This document shows, piece by piece, positions 1-6,692 of a stretch of 10,941 nucleotides of DNA. Under the pieces are notes generated by a model. That model made no database searches, was not told where the DNA came from, and saw only the letters and a program-made list of their open reading frames with translations. The stretch is from Rhodospirillaceae bacterium (lineage in GTDB: Bacteria > Pseudomonadota > Alphaproteobacteria > Thalassobaculales > Thalassobaculaceae): positions 1 to 10,941 of the forward strand of contig NZVJ01000001.1 in NCBI GenBank assembly GCA_002701455.1, written 5' to 3'. Every line of letters starts with the position of its first letter. The stretch's first letter is position 1. The position numbers and the translations under genes were made by a program.

Positions 1-727
1 GATTAATTCACAATTAATTGCGTCTGAATTAGTTGAATTGGGAATAAACGTAAATTGTTCTCCGGTAATAGATTTGCGTGAGGAATACGGGCATTCGGTT
101 ATTGGTGATAGAGCTCTTAGTGATGACCCCGAAACCGTCATACTTCTCGGTAAGGCAATTATTGAGGGGCTAGAAAGTGCTGGCATCTCAGCAGTTATCA
201 AACATATACCCGGACATGGCCGAGCCGAAGTTGATAGTCATGAGAAGCTTCCAAAAATAGATAAAGGTGAAACCGACTTGCTCTCCAGAGATTTTCGCCC
301 CTTTGTTCAGCTTAATAACGCGGTCGCTGCTATGACCGGTCACCTTTTATTTCCAAGAATTGATCCAATCTATCCGGTTACATTTTCTAAAAAGATTGTT
401 AAGGATGTTATCAGAAATCTAATAGGCTTCAAGGGAGTTCTTATCAGCGATGATCTGTCAATGAATGCGCTAACTGGGGCAATAGATTATAGACTCAATA
501 AAGCTCTTGAAGCAGGTTGTGATATAGCTTTACATTGCAACGGAGACCTTGAGGAAATGGAACTAATCGCCAAGGCGTGTCCTAGCATGAGTAATCCTGT
601 TCGAGAGAGAATAGAAATTTTACTGAAAAATATCACCAGAGTTTCAGAGAATCGAAAAATTTTTGATACAGAATTATTGAAGGTTGCGTTAAATAAAGGA
701 TTAAAAGAATATTCGAACTTAATTTAG
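1..727 (+). CDS. nagZ: Beta-N-acetylhexosaminidase NagZ, 5'-truncated by the window edge
   Basis: This is a glycoside hydrolase family 3 enzyme. It removes N-acetylglucosamine from 1,6-anhydro-muropeptides in the cytoplasm during peptidoglycan recycling. The reading frame is open from base 2, so the first methionine-like codon in view (TTG at 38) is internal. About 241 residues are visible against a usual length near 340, so roughly the first 90-100 are missing. Diagnostic motifs are the VIGDRA segment, KHIPGHG (visible residues about 67-73), the DSH triad of the flexible catalytic loop (about 78-80), and SDDLSM (about 149-154), which carries the aspartate nucleophile. The catalytic elements in view look intact. 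In Alphaproteobacteria nagZ commonly sits just upstream of scpA, as here, with a 168-bp gap following. The identification is firm; the 5' end and start cannot be judged. Confidence 0.95.
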   Translation, partial: INSQLIASELVELGINVNCSPVIDLREEYGHSVIGDRALSDDPETVILLGKAIIEGLESAGISAVIKHIPGHGRAEVDSHEKLPKIDKGETDLLSRDFRPFVQLNNAVAAMTGHLLFPRIDPIYPVTFSKKIVKDVIRNLIGFKGVLISDDLSMNALTGAIDYRLNKALEAGCDIALHCNGDLEEMELIAKACPSMSNPVRERIEILLKNITRVSENRKIFDTELLKVALNKGLKEYSNLI

Positions 728-819
728 AGTTTAGATTTTGTTATCAATAAACTATTCTAAAACAAATCATACAAATACTTATTAGCATCTACTGTTACTT
801 GGGGCTCCTTTCGTGTAGT

Positions 820-848
820 TTGCCTCATGAATAATCTGTTTATATGCT
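820..848 (+). promoter_or_regulatory. Candidate sigma70-type promoter upstream of scpA
   Basis: In the 168-bp nagZ-scpA gap, a TTGCCT hexamer (820-825) and a TATGCT hexamer (843-848) are separated by 17 bp, the ideal spacing. Transcription from it would start about 40 bp before the scpA ATG. No terminator is visible after nagZ, so read-through from nagZ remains possible. The call rests on hexamer match and position only, in an AT-rich gap where chance matches are frequent. Confidence 0.35.
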
Positions 849-895
849 ATGCCCTTGTTTAGGTGGCTTTTTAGGTTTTTAGTTAGGCAGACGTA

Positions 896-1696
896 ATGGT
901 CGGAATTAACCAAGAGTTTGAAGAAGATGAACCAAGAATTAGTGATGGGAACGAGCCCATTCAATTATCATTATTCCTAACCTTAGAGGGTTTTGAAGGC
1001 CCCATCGATGTTCTATTGTCTTTAGCGAGAGAACAAAAAGTTGATCTAACACAAATCTCGATTTTGGAATTGGCGCAACAGTATCTAGAATTTGTACAAC
1101 AGGCTCAATCCCTGAATTTAGAAGTCGCGGCTGATTATCTTGTTATGGCAGCTTGGCTGGCTTACCTCAAATCTCGCCTTTTGCTCCCTAAGGAAGAAGA
1201 CGGAGACAACAGCACCCCGGAGGAGCTTGCCGAAGCCTTACGATTCCAGTTGCAGAGGCTGGAGGCAATGAGGAAAGCTGGGGCGGCCCTAATGCAACTG
1301 CCTCAGCTCGGTAGAGACGTATTCTCTAGAGGGATGCCGGAACTAGTTAGCAATGTGACTTCTCCTATCTATGAATTAAGTTTATTTGAACTTCTTAAAT
1401 CTTACGGTAACGTAAAACTTCGAGGAGAAACTTCAACACTTAGTATTGTTGCTACTCGTCTATATTCAGTGGACGAGGCAATTGATCGCCTAAAAAATAT
1501 GCTAGGAGATATTCCTGATTGGCAGACACTGATAGGTTTTTTACCGGATGGTCTAAATGATAGTTTATTAACTAGATCAGCTGTAGCTTCTACATTTGCA
1601 GCCAGCCTAGAACTGGTTAAAGAGGGCTATATCGAACTGAAGCAAAACGGCACGTACGGTCCCATTTTCCTCAGGCCGCGAGAAATATCGAAATGA
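896..1696 (+). CDS. scpA: Segregation and condensation protein A (kleisin)
   Basis: ScpA is the kleisin subunit that bridges SMC head domains and binds ScpB in the bacterial condensin complex, which compacts and segregates the nucleoid. The 266-residue protein carries the family's opening signature GFEGPIDVLLSLAREQKVDL (about residues 32-51), followed by a QQYLEFV helix and the AAWLAYLKSRLLLP segment. The C-terminal winged-helix region (about 226-263, ending in GPIFLRP) binds the SMC head. An acidic 20-residue leader precedes the conserved core. The ATG at 896 is the first possible start, because an in-frame TAG lies at 884-886. Its ribosome-binding site is weak. The stop overlaps the scpB start (ATGA), indicating translational coupling. 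No smc gene is in the window. Identification is firm. Confidence 0.96.
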   Translation: MVGINQEFEEDEPRISDGNEPIQLSLFLTLEGFEGPIDVLLSLAREQKVDLTQISILELAQQYLEFVQQAQSLNLEVAADYLVMAAWLAYLKSRLLLPKEEDGDNSTPEELAEALRFQLQRLEAMRKAGAALMQLPQLGRDVFSRGMPELVSNVTSPIYELSLFELLKSYGNVKLRGETSTLSIVATRLYSVDEAIDRLKNMLGDIPDWQTLIGFLPDGLNDSLLTRSAVASTFAASLELVKEGYIELKQNGTYGPIFLRPREISK

Positions 1697-2388
1697 GCAA
1701 TGTAGAAGAAAGATTAGTGGATGCATCGACAGAAGATGTGAAACTTTTAAAAAATGAATATATTTATGAATTGCGGCTCATAGAGGCGCTATTATTTGCA
1801 AGTCAGCATCCTTTAAAGATTGAGGATATTCAGGAGAGACTGCCAATTGGTACGCCTGTTAAGGAGTTGCTATTGGGATTGGAGATTGAATATCGTTCAA
1901 AGGGTGTAAATGTTGTCAATATCGCCGGCGGTTGGACTTTGAGAACTGCAGGTGACCTGAAGGATAACTTGCGGAATCTAGTTAAGGTAAAACGGCGACT
2001 ATCCGGGGCAGCAATAGAAACACTTGCTATTATTGCTTATCACCAGCCAGTAACCAGAGGGGATATTGAGGCTATCCGAGGCGTCGCTGTTAGTAGGGGA
2101 ACTTTAGACACACTACTTGAATGCAACTGGATCCGCCCGCGTGGAAGAAGGAAAGTTCCTGGCCGTCCTCTTCAGTGGGGAACAAGCGAAGAGTTTTTAG
2201 AATATTTTGGCCTGGAGAATTTAAAGGATCTCCCTGGTATAGAAGAATTAAAAGCAACAGGCCTGTTGGAAAAACGGGACAGTTTGACTTCAATTATTCT
2301 TCCGGATGATACACCTATTGAGGAAGATGAAGATGAACAAGATGAACTTTTCTCTTTAAGTTATGGCGAGCCCTTAGAAGAGTGCTAG
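1693..2388 (+). CDS. scpB: Segregation and condensation protein B
   Basis: ScpB is the winged-helix partner that dimerises and binds the central part of ScpA in the SMC-ScpAB condensin. The 231-residue protein has two winged-helix domains, about residues 24-95 (RLIEALLFAS at its start) and 104-175. The second carries the hallmark sequence ETLAIIAYHQPVTRGDIEAI (109-128), then RGTLDTLLE and a GRPLQWGTSEEFLEYFGL tail. The C-terminus is acidic (EEDEDEQDE, 210-218), a common low-complexity end for alphaproteobacterial ScpB. The ATG lies inside the scpA stop (ATGA overlap) with no independent strong ribosome-binding site, so it is probably translated by reinitiation after scpA. Normally tatA would follow; here an ABC ATPase gene comes first, 49 bp downstream. 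Confidence 0.96.
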   Translation: MSNVEERLVDASTEDVKLLKNEYIYELRLIEALLFASQHPLKIEDIQERLPIGTPVKELLLGLEIEYRSKGVNVVNIAGGWTLRTAGDLKDNLRNLVKVKRRLSGAAIETLAIIAYHQPVTRGDIEAIRGVAVSRGTLDTLLECNWIRPRGRRKVPGRPLQWGTSEEFLEYFGLENLKDLPGIEELKATGLLEKRDSLTSIILPDDTPIEEDEDEQDELFSLSYGEPLEEC

Positions 2389-2437
2389 ACTTTATTTGTA
2401 TAAACCACGGTTTTTTTCAACATAGAAGTAGACCCTA

Positions 2438-3505
2438 GTGAATATAAAAGCTTTAGAGTTAACCGAAGTATGGCATCGGTATGGAGAAAACTTAGCTGTT
2501 AAAGATCTTTCACTTTCCCTATACGAGGGAGAAGTAGTCTGTTTGTTAGGGCCTTCAGGATGCGGAAAATCAACAGCACTTAGAATTGCAGCTGGATTAG
2601 AAATGGTGCAGCAGGGTGCAGTCGAACTCGATGAAGTCATTGTTTCTAGTCCTAGCTTTCATATTCCCGCAGAAGATCGGAACGTCGGATTAGTTTTTCA
2701 AGATTATGCACTTTTTCCCCATCTTACAGTCATAGATAACGTTAAGTTTGGTCTTAAACGAGATCGCTCAGGAACGTCAGAAAGTATCGCGCTCGCTGCT
2801 TTAGAGATGGTAAATATGGAAACATTTTCTTCGAAATACCCCCATATGTTATCGGGTGGAGAGCAACAAAGAGTAGCTATAGCTAGAGCGTTAGCTCCAA
2901 GGCCCAAGGTTATGCTTTTGGATGAACCATACTCCGGGCTCGATGCTCGGCTTCGCGAAAATATACGCGATGAAGTATTGCACCTTTTACGTGGGCAAGG
3001 TTGTGCAACACTAATGGTTACGCACGACGCGGAAGAAGCGATGTTTATGGCAGACAATATAATAGTAATGGATGAAGGGAGTATCATACAAGTTGGCTCA
3101 CCAGACGAACTATATTTCGAGCCGGTTAATTCTTTTGTGGCAGGTGTTTTCGGTGAATTAAATAAATTAGACGGATTAGTAAACGGAGATAAGTTAATTA
3201 CACCGTTAGTTGAACTGCCGGCACAAGGGTTAGCAAGCGGAACAAAGGTTGAGGTGGTCGTAAGGCCAGAGGCTCTTCATTTATCCTCTTTGAAGGGGCC
3301 TGATGTTTGTTTTGAAGCGTCAGTAATTGAATCAAGACTTTTAGGGAGGATGAGTTACATACATTTATCTTCTGATAGTCGACAGCGAGCTGGGGAAAAT
3401 ATTCATTTACATTGTAAAATTCCGGGTCGCGTTTTACCGTCAAAAGGCGAGTGTGTAAGGGTGTATATTGACTTGGAACAGACTTTTATTTTTGAAAGAA
3501 ATTAA
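2438..3505 (+). CDS. Orphan ABC transporter ATP-binding protein, FbpC/PotA (CUT1-like) type
   Basis: This is the cytoplasmic ATPase subunit of an ABC importer, 355 residues. All nucleotide-binding motifs are intact: Walker A GPSGCGKST (38-46), Q-loop FQDYALFPH (Q88), signature LSGGEQQ (138-144), Walker B VMLLDEP (158-164), D-loop SGLD (166-169) and H-loop H196. A C-terminal TOBE-like region (about 265-345) contains VVVRPEALHL. The style (GLVFQDYALFPHLTV, then VTHDAEEAMFMAD) resembles ferric-iron FbpC proteins, but the substrate cannot be read from an ATPase alone. No permease or periplasmic binding protein gene is in the window, so it must partner with components encoded elsewhere or act in another capacity. 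The start is GTG at 2438, because an in-frame TAG at 2429-2431 rules out anything earlier. The ribosome-binding site is weak. Family is certain; specific role is not. Confidence 0.9.
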   Translation: MNIKALELTEVWHRYGENLAVKDLSLSLYEGEVVCLLGPSGCGKSTALRIAAGLEMVQQGAVELDEVIVSSPSFHIPAEDRNVGLVFQDYALFPHLTVIDNVKFGLKRDRSGTSESIALAALEMVNMETFSSKYPHMLSGGEQQRVAIARALAPRPKVMLLDEPYSGLDARLRENIRDEVLHLLRGQGCATLMVTHDAEEAMFMADNIIVMDEGSIIQVGSPDELYFEPVNSFVAGVFGELNKLDGLVNGDKLITPLVELPAQGLASGTKVEVVVRPEALHLSSLKGPDVCFEASVIESRLLGRMSYIHLSSDSRQRAGENIHLHCKIPGRVLPSKGECVRVYIDLEQTFIFERN

Positions 3506-3545
3506 GTTTCATGCAAGGCTTTTCAATATCGTAAACTACAGTTTT

Positions 3546-3573
3546 TTGTGTTGTATTTGCGTAAAGATAATAT
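3546..3573 (+). promoter_or_regulatory. Weak candidate promoter upstream of tatA
   Basis: The 104-bp gap before tatA contains TTGTGT (3546-3551) and TAATAT (3568-3573) spaced by 16 bp. Both hexamers are imperfect and the region is AT-rich, so this is only a plausible site. It would give the tat genes transcription independent of the ABC ATPase gene. Confidence 0.2.
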
Positions 3574-3609
3574 GTTTTTACTGAAGAGTGTTAAGATTGG
3601 AGTTTAGTC

Positions 3610-3849
3610 ATGGGGTTTACGAGCATTTGGCATTGGATAATCGTGCTGGTGGTTGTGTTGGTTCTGTTTGGGGGACGTGGAAAAATTTCCGCCCTAATGG
3701 GTGACTTTGGCAGAGGTCTAAAGAACTTTAAAAAGGGTGTGGGGTCAGATGAAGATAATCAACCGCCAAGCGATAGCACGGTAATAGAAAATCAGGAAGA
3801 TGCTGAAAGTGACGGTAAGACTAAAAAGAAACGAAATAAAGAAAGCTAA
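3610..3849 (+). CDS. tatA: Twin-arginine translocase subunit TatA
   Basis: TatA is the pore-forming or membrane-weakening subunit of the Tat pathway, which exports folded proteins bearing a twin-arginine signal. The 79-residue protein has the expected architecture. A short N-terminal transmembrane helix (about 6-19, starting [12 protein letters not shown]) is followed by the FG hinge (F20-G21) and then the amphipathic helix. That helix includes the alphaproteobacterial segment [15 protein letters not shown] (29-43) with conserved F40. A polar, charged tail ends in lysines. The start is well supported by GGAG (3599-3602) seven bases before the ATG. tatB follows 44 bp downstream. The gene looks fully functional, which is notable because no intact tatC follows in the operon. 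Confidence 0.95.
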   Translation: MGFTSIWHWIIVLVVVLVLFGGRGKISALMGDFGRGLKNFKKGVGSDEDNQPPSDSTVIENQEDAESDGKTKKKRNKES

Positions 3850-3882
3850 TTTCTGAGGTGTAGTGAGAAAGTCTTAAGTTTT

Positions 3883-3887
3883 AGGAG
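3883..3887 (+). promoter_or_regulatory. Shine-Dalgarno AGGAG that fixes the tatB start
   Basis: AGGAG sits six bases before the ATG at 3894. Two in-frame alternatives, TTG 3888 and GTG 3891, would lie zero and three bases from it, too close for initiation, so ATG 3894 is preferred. Confidence 0.8.
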
Positions 3888-3893
3888 TTGGTG

Positions 3894-4277
3894 ATGCTAG
3901 ATTTAGGTTGGCAGGAATTATTCCTCATTACTCTTGTTGGTTTATTGGTTGTTGGCCCTAAACAGTTACCAGGATTAGTTCGTTCAAGCACAGCTTGGAT
4001 AAGGAAAACAAAATTATCAGTTAGTAACTTTCAGAGTTCATTAGAGGAAATTGCGAGAGAGGCGGAGCTAGAAGAAGTCAAAAATCAAACAAAAAAGATT
4101 ATTTTTGATGAAGTTTCTTCGCTTCCCAGCGATCTTGAGGAAAATACAGAACCTGATCAATGCGTGGATGGTTGGAGCCGGAGAGGTATTTCAGAGAAAA
4201 ACTCGAAAGATAATAAGAAGACGAACACTGTAAAAACTACTAAATCAAACTTAAAAAATCGCAAGGCAAAAATATAA
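3894..4277 (+). CDS. tatB: Sec-independent translocase subunit TatB
   Basis: TatB forms, with TatC, the membrane receptor complex that recognises twin-arginine signal peptides. The protein is 127 residues. It begins MLDLGWQELFLITLVGLLVV, with the conserved Glu at position 8 in the membrane helix, followed by the GPKQLPG hinge (21-27) that distinguishes TatB from TatA. An amphipathic helix region then contains FQSSLEEIAREAELEEVKNQ. The tail (about 100-127) is very rich in Lys, Asn and Thr with little hydrophobic content, as is usual for the variable TatB C-terminus. ATG 3894 was chosen over upstream TTG and GTG codons because of AGGAG spacing. The next gene should be tatC, but only a short remnant-like frame and then serS follow. 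There is no sign of decay in tatB itself. Confidence 0.92.
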   Translation: MLDLGWQELFLITLVGLLVVGPKQLPGLVRSSTAWIRKTKLSVSNFQSSLEEIAREAELEEVKNQTKKIIFDEVSSLPSDLEENTEPDQCVDGWSRRGISEKNSKDNKKTNTVKTTKSNLKNRKAKI

Positions 4278-4309
4278 ATGTATTGTTGCAGGTTAACGAA
4301 GAAGGAAAG

Positions 4310-4378
4310 ATGCTTCACGTTAATAACCTTATAGAATTTGGTAACAAACTACTTTTTCTTAAAGACTGTTTAGAGTGA
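4310..4378 (+). pseudogene. tatC: Probable remnant of the tatC 5' end
   Basis: Between tatB and serS, exactly where alphaproteobacterial operons carry tatC (about 250 codons), only 143 bp remain. A 22-codon frame here starts at ATG 4310 and stops at TGA 4376-4378. It reads with the segment NNLIEFGNKLLF. This aligns without gaps to the TatC N-terminal signature of the form (D/T)HLIELR(N/K)RLL, with the EG-K-M residues just upstream also in register with typical TatC leaders. The conserved Glu is kept, but the Arg two residues later (E. coli R17 by recall) is Gly and the His is Asn. None of the six TatC transmembrane helices follows in any forward frame. The match is short, so chance or an unrelated small ORF remains possible. 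I infer deletion and decay of tatC; alternatives are an assembly deletion or relocation of tatC. Confidence 0.5.
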
Positions 4379-4408
4379 GTTAAATAAGATCGTAAATTTT
4401 TCAGGCGC

Positions 4409-4412
4409 AGGA
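4409..4412 (+). promoter_or_regulatory. Shine-Dalgarno AGGA that fixes the serS start
   Basis: AGGA lies eight bases before ATG 4421. An upstream in-frame TTG at 4415 would be only two bases away. Translation from ATG 4421 gives the canonical MHDIR N-terminus of seryl-tRNA synthetases, which confirms the choice. Confidence 0.8.
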
Positions 4413-4420
4413 TTTTGATA

Positions 4421-5710
4421 ATGCATGACATAAGGCAGATTAGGAAAAATAGTTCTGAATTCGATCGTCAAATGCTGCGACGTGGATTACCCGCTTGTTC
4501 GGCTGACGTTTTGGCAATAGACTCCAGAAAAAGAATAACCGTAACCGATCTTCAGACTTTACAAGAAAAACGGAATAGTATTTCTAAAAAAGTTGGTGAA
4601 GCAAAGAGAGCCAGCCAAGAAGCAGACCATTTAATAGAAGAGGTAGGCCGTTTAAAGGATGAAATAGGTAAATTAGAAAATATAGATAGGGAATTATCGA
4701 TAGAGCTTGAAGCAATATTAAGTGAATTGCCGAATTGTCTGGCAGACGATGTTCCTGATGGTAGTTCGGAATTAGACAATCTTGAGTTGAGAGTTGAAGG
4801 TGAAAAAAAGCTATTTTCATTCCATCCTAAGGATCATGTGGAATTAGGAGAAAAATTAGGCGGGATTGACTTCGATAGTGCGGTGAAACTCTCTGGCGCT
4901 CGTTTTGTTGTTTTAAAAGACAAAATTGCGCTTTTGGAGCGAGCTCTATCTAATTTTATGTTGGACCAACAAATAAATGAATTTGGGTATCTAGAGGTTT
5001 CTCCTCCAGCATTGGTAAATACACAATCATTATTTGGGACGGGGCAACTCCCAAAATTTAGTGACCAACAGTTTAAGACGGAGGATGGTTTCTGGCTAAT
5101 ACCGACGGCCGAAGTTCCATTAACCAATCTGGTACGGGATACAATTTTGGAAGAGCAGGAACTGCCGCTAAGGTTTACCGCATACACTCCATGTTTTAGG
5201 TCTGAGGCGGGGGCTGCGGGTCGCGATACGCGAGGAATGATTAGAGTACATCAATTTGGGAAAGTGGAGATGGTGTCAATTACGCATCCCGAACAGTCAC
5301 AGGATGAACATGAAAGAATGACCGCCTGCGCAGAAAGTATATTGAAGGCACTTGAATTGCCATTTAGAACAGTTGTGCTCTGCAGTGGCGATACAGGTTT
5401 TAGCGCTACAAAAACTTATGATATAGAAGTTTGGTTGCCGGGGCAGCAGGAAGGTACTGGACAATATAGAGAAATATCTAGTTGTTCATCATGTGGGACG
5501 TTTCAGGCTAGTCGGATGCGCGCGCGATTTAGACCAAAGAATTCTAAGACAACGGAATTTGTTCATACATTGAATGGTTCTGGTCTAGCTGTTGGGAGGG
5601 CACTAATAGCTGTATTAGAAAATCATCAGCAGAGAGATGGCAGTGTTTTGATACCAAAAGTGCTGCAGAAATATATGAACGGACTGGAAGTGATTATACC
5701 ATCTGAGTAG
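4421..5710 (+). CDS. serS: Seryl-tRNA synthetase
   Basis: SerRS is a class II aminoacyl-tRNA synthetase. It charges tRNA-Ser, and also tRNA-Sec where present, with serine in the cytoplasm. The 429-residue length is normal. The N-terminus MHDIRQIR leads into the antiparallel coiled-coil arm (about 38-105, with QTLQEKRNSISKKVGEAKRA) that contacts the tRNA variable arm. The catalytic core shows the serine-site TAEVPL (229-234), motif 2 FRSEAGAAGRDTRGM (259-273), the EISSCSSCGTFQASRM segment (351-366), and motif 3 with GSGLAVGRALIAVLENHQ (386-403). All key residues of the family look intact. The stop lies five bases before the surE ATG, so the two are probably co-transcribed. In related genomes the gene directly follows tatC. 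Confidence 0.97.
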   Translation: MHDIRQIRKNSSEFDRQMLRRGLPACSADVLAIDSRKRITVTDLQTLQEKRNSISKKVGEAKRASQEADHLIEEVGRLKDEIGKLENIDRELSIELEAILSELPNCLADDVPDGSSELDNLELRVEGEKKLFSFHPKDHVELGEKLGGIDFDSAVKLSGARFVVLKDKIALLERALSNFMLDQQINEFGYLEVSPPALVNTQSLFGTGQLPKFSDQQFKTEDGFWLIPTAEVPLTNLVRDTILEEQELPLRFTAYTPCFRSEAGAAGRDTRGMIRVHQFGKVEMVSITHPEQSQDEHERMTACAESILKALELPFRTVVLCSGDTGFSATKTYDIEVWLPGQQEGTGQYREISSCSSCGTFQASRMRARFRPKNSKTTEFVHTLNGSGLAVGRALIAVLENHQQRDGSVLIPKVLQKYMNGLEVIIPSE

Positions 5711-5715
5711 GATAG

Positions 5716-6498
5716 ATGCAGTTTATTTTAAATCCTAGAAGCTTAAAAGATGCGCGAGTTCTTGTAACTAATGATGACGGTTACGACGCTGAAGGGATTA
5801 AATTATTAACCGAGATAGCCGAGTCGCTAGCGAAGGAAGTATGGGTAGTAGCCCCTTCAGAAGAAAATAGTGGTGCGGGACATTCCCTAACTGTTAGGCG
5901 CAGCATAGATGTGTCTCAATTATCAGACCGAAAATTCTCAGTTGATGGAACTCCCACTGACTGTGTTATTATTGCTCTAAATCAGTTAATGAGGGACTCA
6001 AAACCTGATCTTGTGCTGTCTGGGATCAATCGCGGTGTAAATATAGCCGAGGACGTAACGTATTCCGGGACTATTGGTGCTGCTTACGAGGCAGCTATAG
6101 CCGGAGTAAGAGCAATAGCCTTCAGTCAGGAGTTATCGGTCAACTCAGAAATAAACTGGTCATCAGCCAAACTAAGCGCCGCAGATGTCATAAAGAAGTT
6201 ATATTCTCAACAATGGAAAGCTGATTGTCTTCTTAATGTCAATTTTCCTTCACGCCAAGTTAATGAGGGCAAGATTAAAATTACAACCCAAGGTCGGCAT
6301 AAAAAAGGAGATGATGTAGCTTCAGATAAAACCGCAGTTGGGGGGCAGAGGTACAAAATTGGGGCTGTAAGGCTCGATAATACGCCTCAACAAGGTACAG
6401 ATGTGCAGGCCTTAAAAAACGGAATTATCTCGATAACGCCAATAACAATTAATCATACAGATAACGCTTTCAAGGACTATTTAAAGGGCGTATTGTAA
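5716..6498 (+). CDS. surE: 5'/3'-nucleotidase SurE
   Basis: SurE is a metal-dependent phosphatase acting on nucleoside monophosphates and some polyphosphates, linked to stationary-phase survival. The 260-residue protein shows the metal-binding TNDDG (D20, D21), the APSEENSGAGHSLT loop (S52 is the expected ligand), GTPTDCV, and LSGINRGVNIAEDVTYSGTIGAAYEAAI, whose NRGVN holds the last metal ligand. A 14-residue leader precedes the core strand; similar leaders occur in alphaproteobacterial homologues. The ATG is five bases after the serS stop, with an AGGA overlapping that stop at only three bases spacing, so coupling to serS translation is likely. In many related genomes pcm (protein-isoaspartate methyltransferase) follows immediately; here it does not. 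Confidence 0.95.
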   Translation: MQFILNPRSLKDARVLVTNDDGYDAEGIKLLTEIAESLAKEVWVVAPSEENSGAGHSLTVRRSIDVSQLSDRKFSVDGTPTDCVIIALNQLMRDSKPDLVLSGINRGVNIAEDVTYSGTIGAAYEAAIAGVRAIAFSQELSVNSEINWSSAKLSAADVIKKLYSQQWKADCLLNVNFPSRQVNEGKIKITTQGRHKKGDDVASDKTAVGGQRYKIGAVRLDNTPQQGTDVQALKNGIISITPITINHTDNAFKDYLKGVL

Positions 6499-6579
6499 CT
6501 TGATTATATTAGTTAGGTATTTTAACCAATCTACCGATATAGACCGATTCGTGGCCGCCAGTTGAATATAAACTCCCTG

Positions 6580-6603
6580 CTGACAAAAAAACCTCAGTTT
6601 TTT
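6580..6603 (+). terminator. Weak hairpin with T-tract after surE, possible terminator
   Basis: In the 194-bp gap after surE, CTGA (6580-6583) and TCAG (6594-6597) can pair across a 10-base A-rich loop, followed by six T (6598-6603). An alternative pairing joins AAAAAAC with GTTTTTT around CTCA. Both stems are weak and AT-rich, so termination efficiency is doubtful. The position, about 80 bp after a gene and before a separate gene with its own possible promoter, is the main support. Confidence 0.2.
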
Positions 6604-6621
6604 AGTATGTTCGATTGTGCA

Positions 6622-6651
6622 TTGAACCGACTATTCCGTTTAATGTAATAC
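6622..6651 (+). promoter_or_regulatory. Weak candidate promoter before the LysM-M23 gene
   Basis: TTGAAC (6622-6627) and TAATAC (6646-6651) are separated by 18 bp and end about 40 bp before the ATG at 6693. Each hexamer matches consensus only partly. It is listed because the 194-bp gap makes an independent promoter likely. Confidence 0.2.
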
Positions 6652-6692
6652 TAGTGTGTAGTTGCTTTTATTTTTTGGAAAAACCCGAATAA

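Noticed and set aside
2402..2417. Terminator-like AAAC-CACG-GTTT followed by T-tract between scpB and the ABC gene
   Set aside because: The stem is only four AT-rich pairs with one G-C pair, too weak to claim termination in this AT-rich gap.
2704..3087. 127-codon open frame on the minus strand inside the ABC ATPase gene
   Set aside because: It is fully antisense to a gene with all motifs intact, and its translation is Ser/Ile-rich with no recognisable domain. It is a shadow frame.
4338..4390. Promoter for serS in the tatC-remnant region (TTGGTA, TTAAAG and TAAGAT hexamers)
   Set aside because: No pair of hexamers has both reasonable matches and 16-18 bp spacing. serS may be read from upstream or from a promoter I cannot identify.
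6500..6565. Short TTG-started frame after surE considered as a pcm remnant
   Set aside because: The translation lacks any methyltransferase motif or the VPRE-type N-terminal signature of Pcm.
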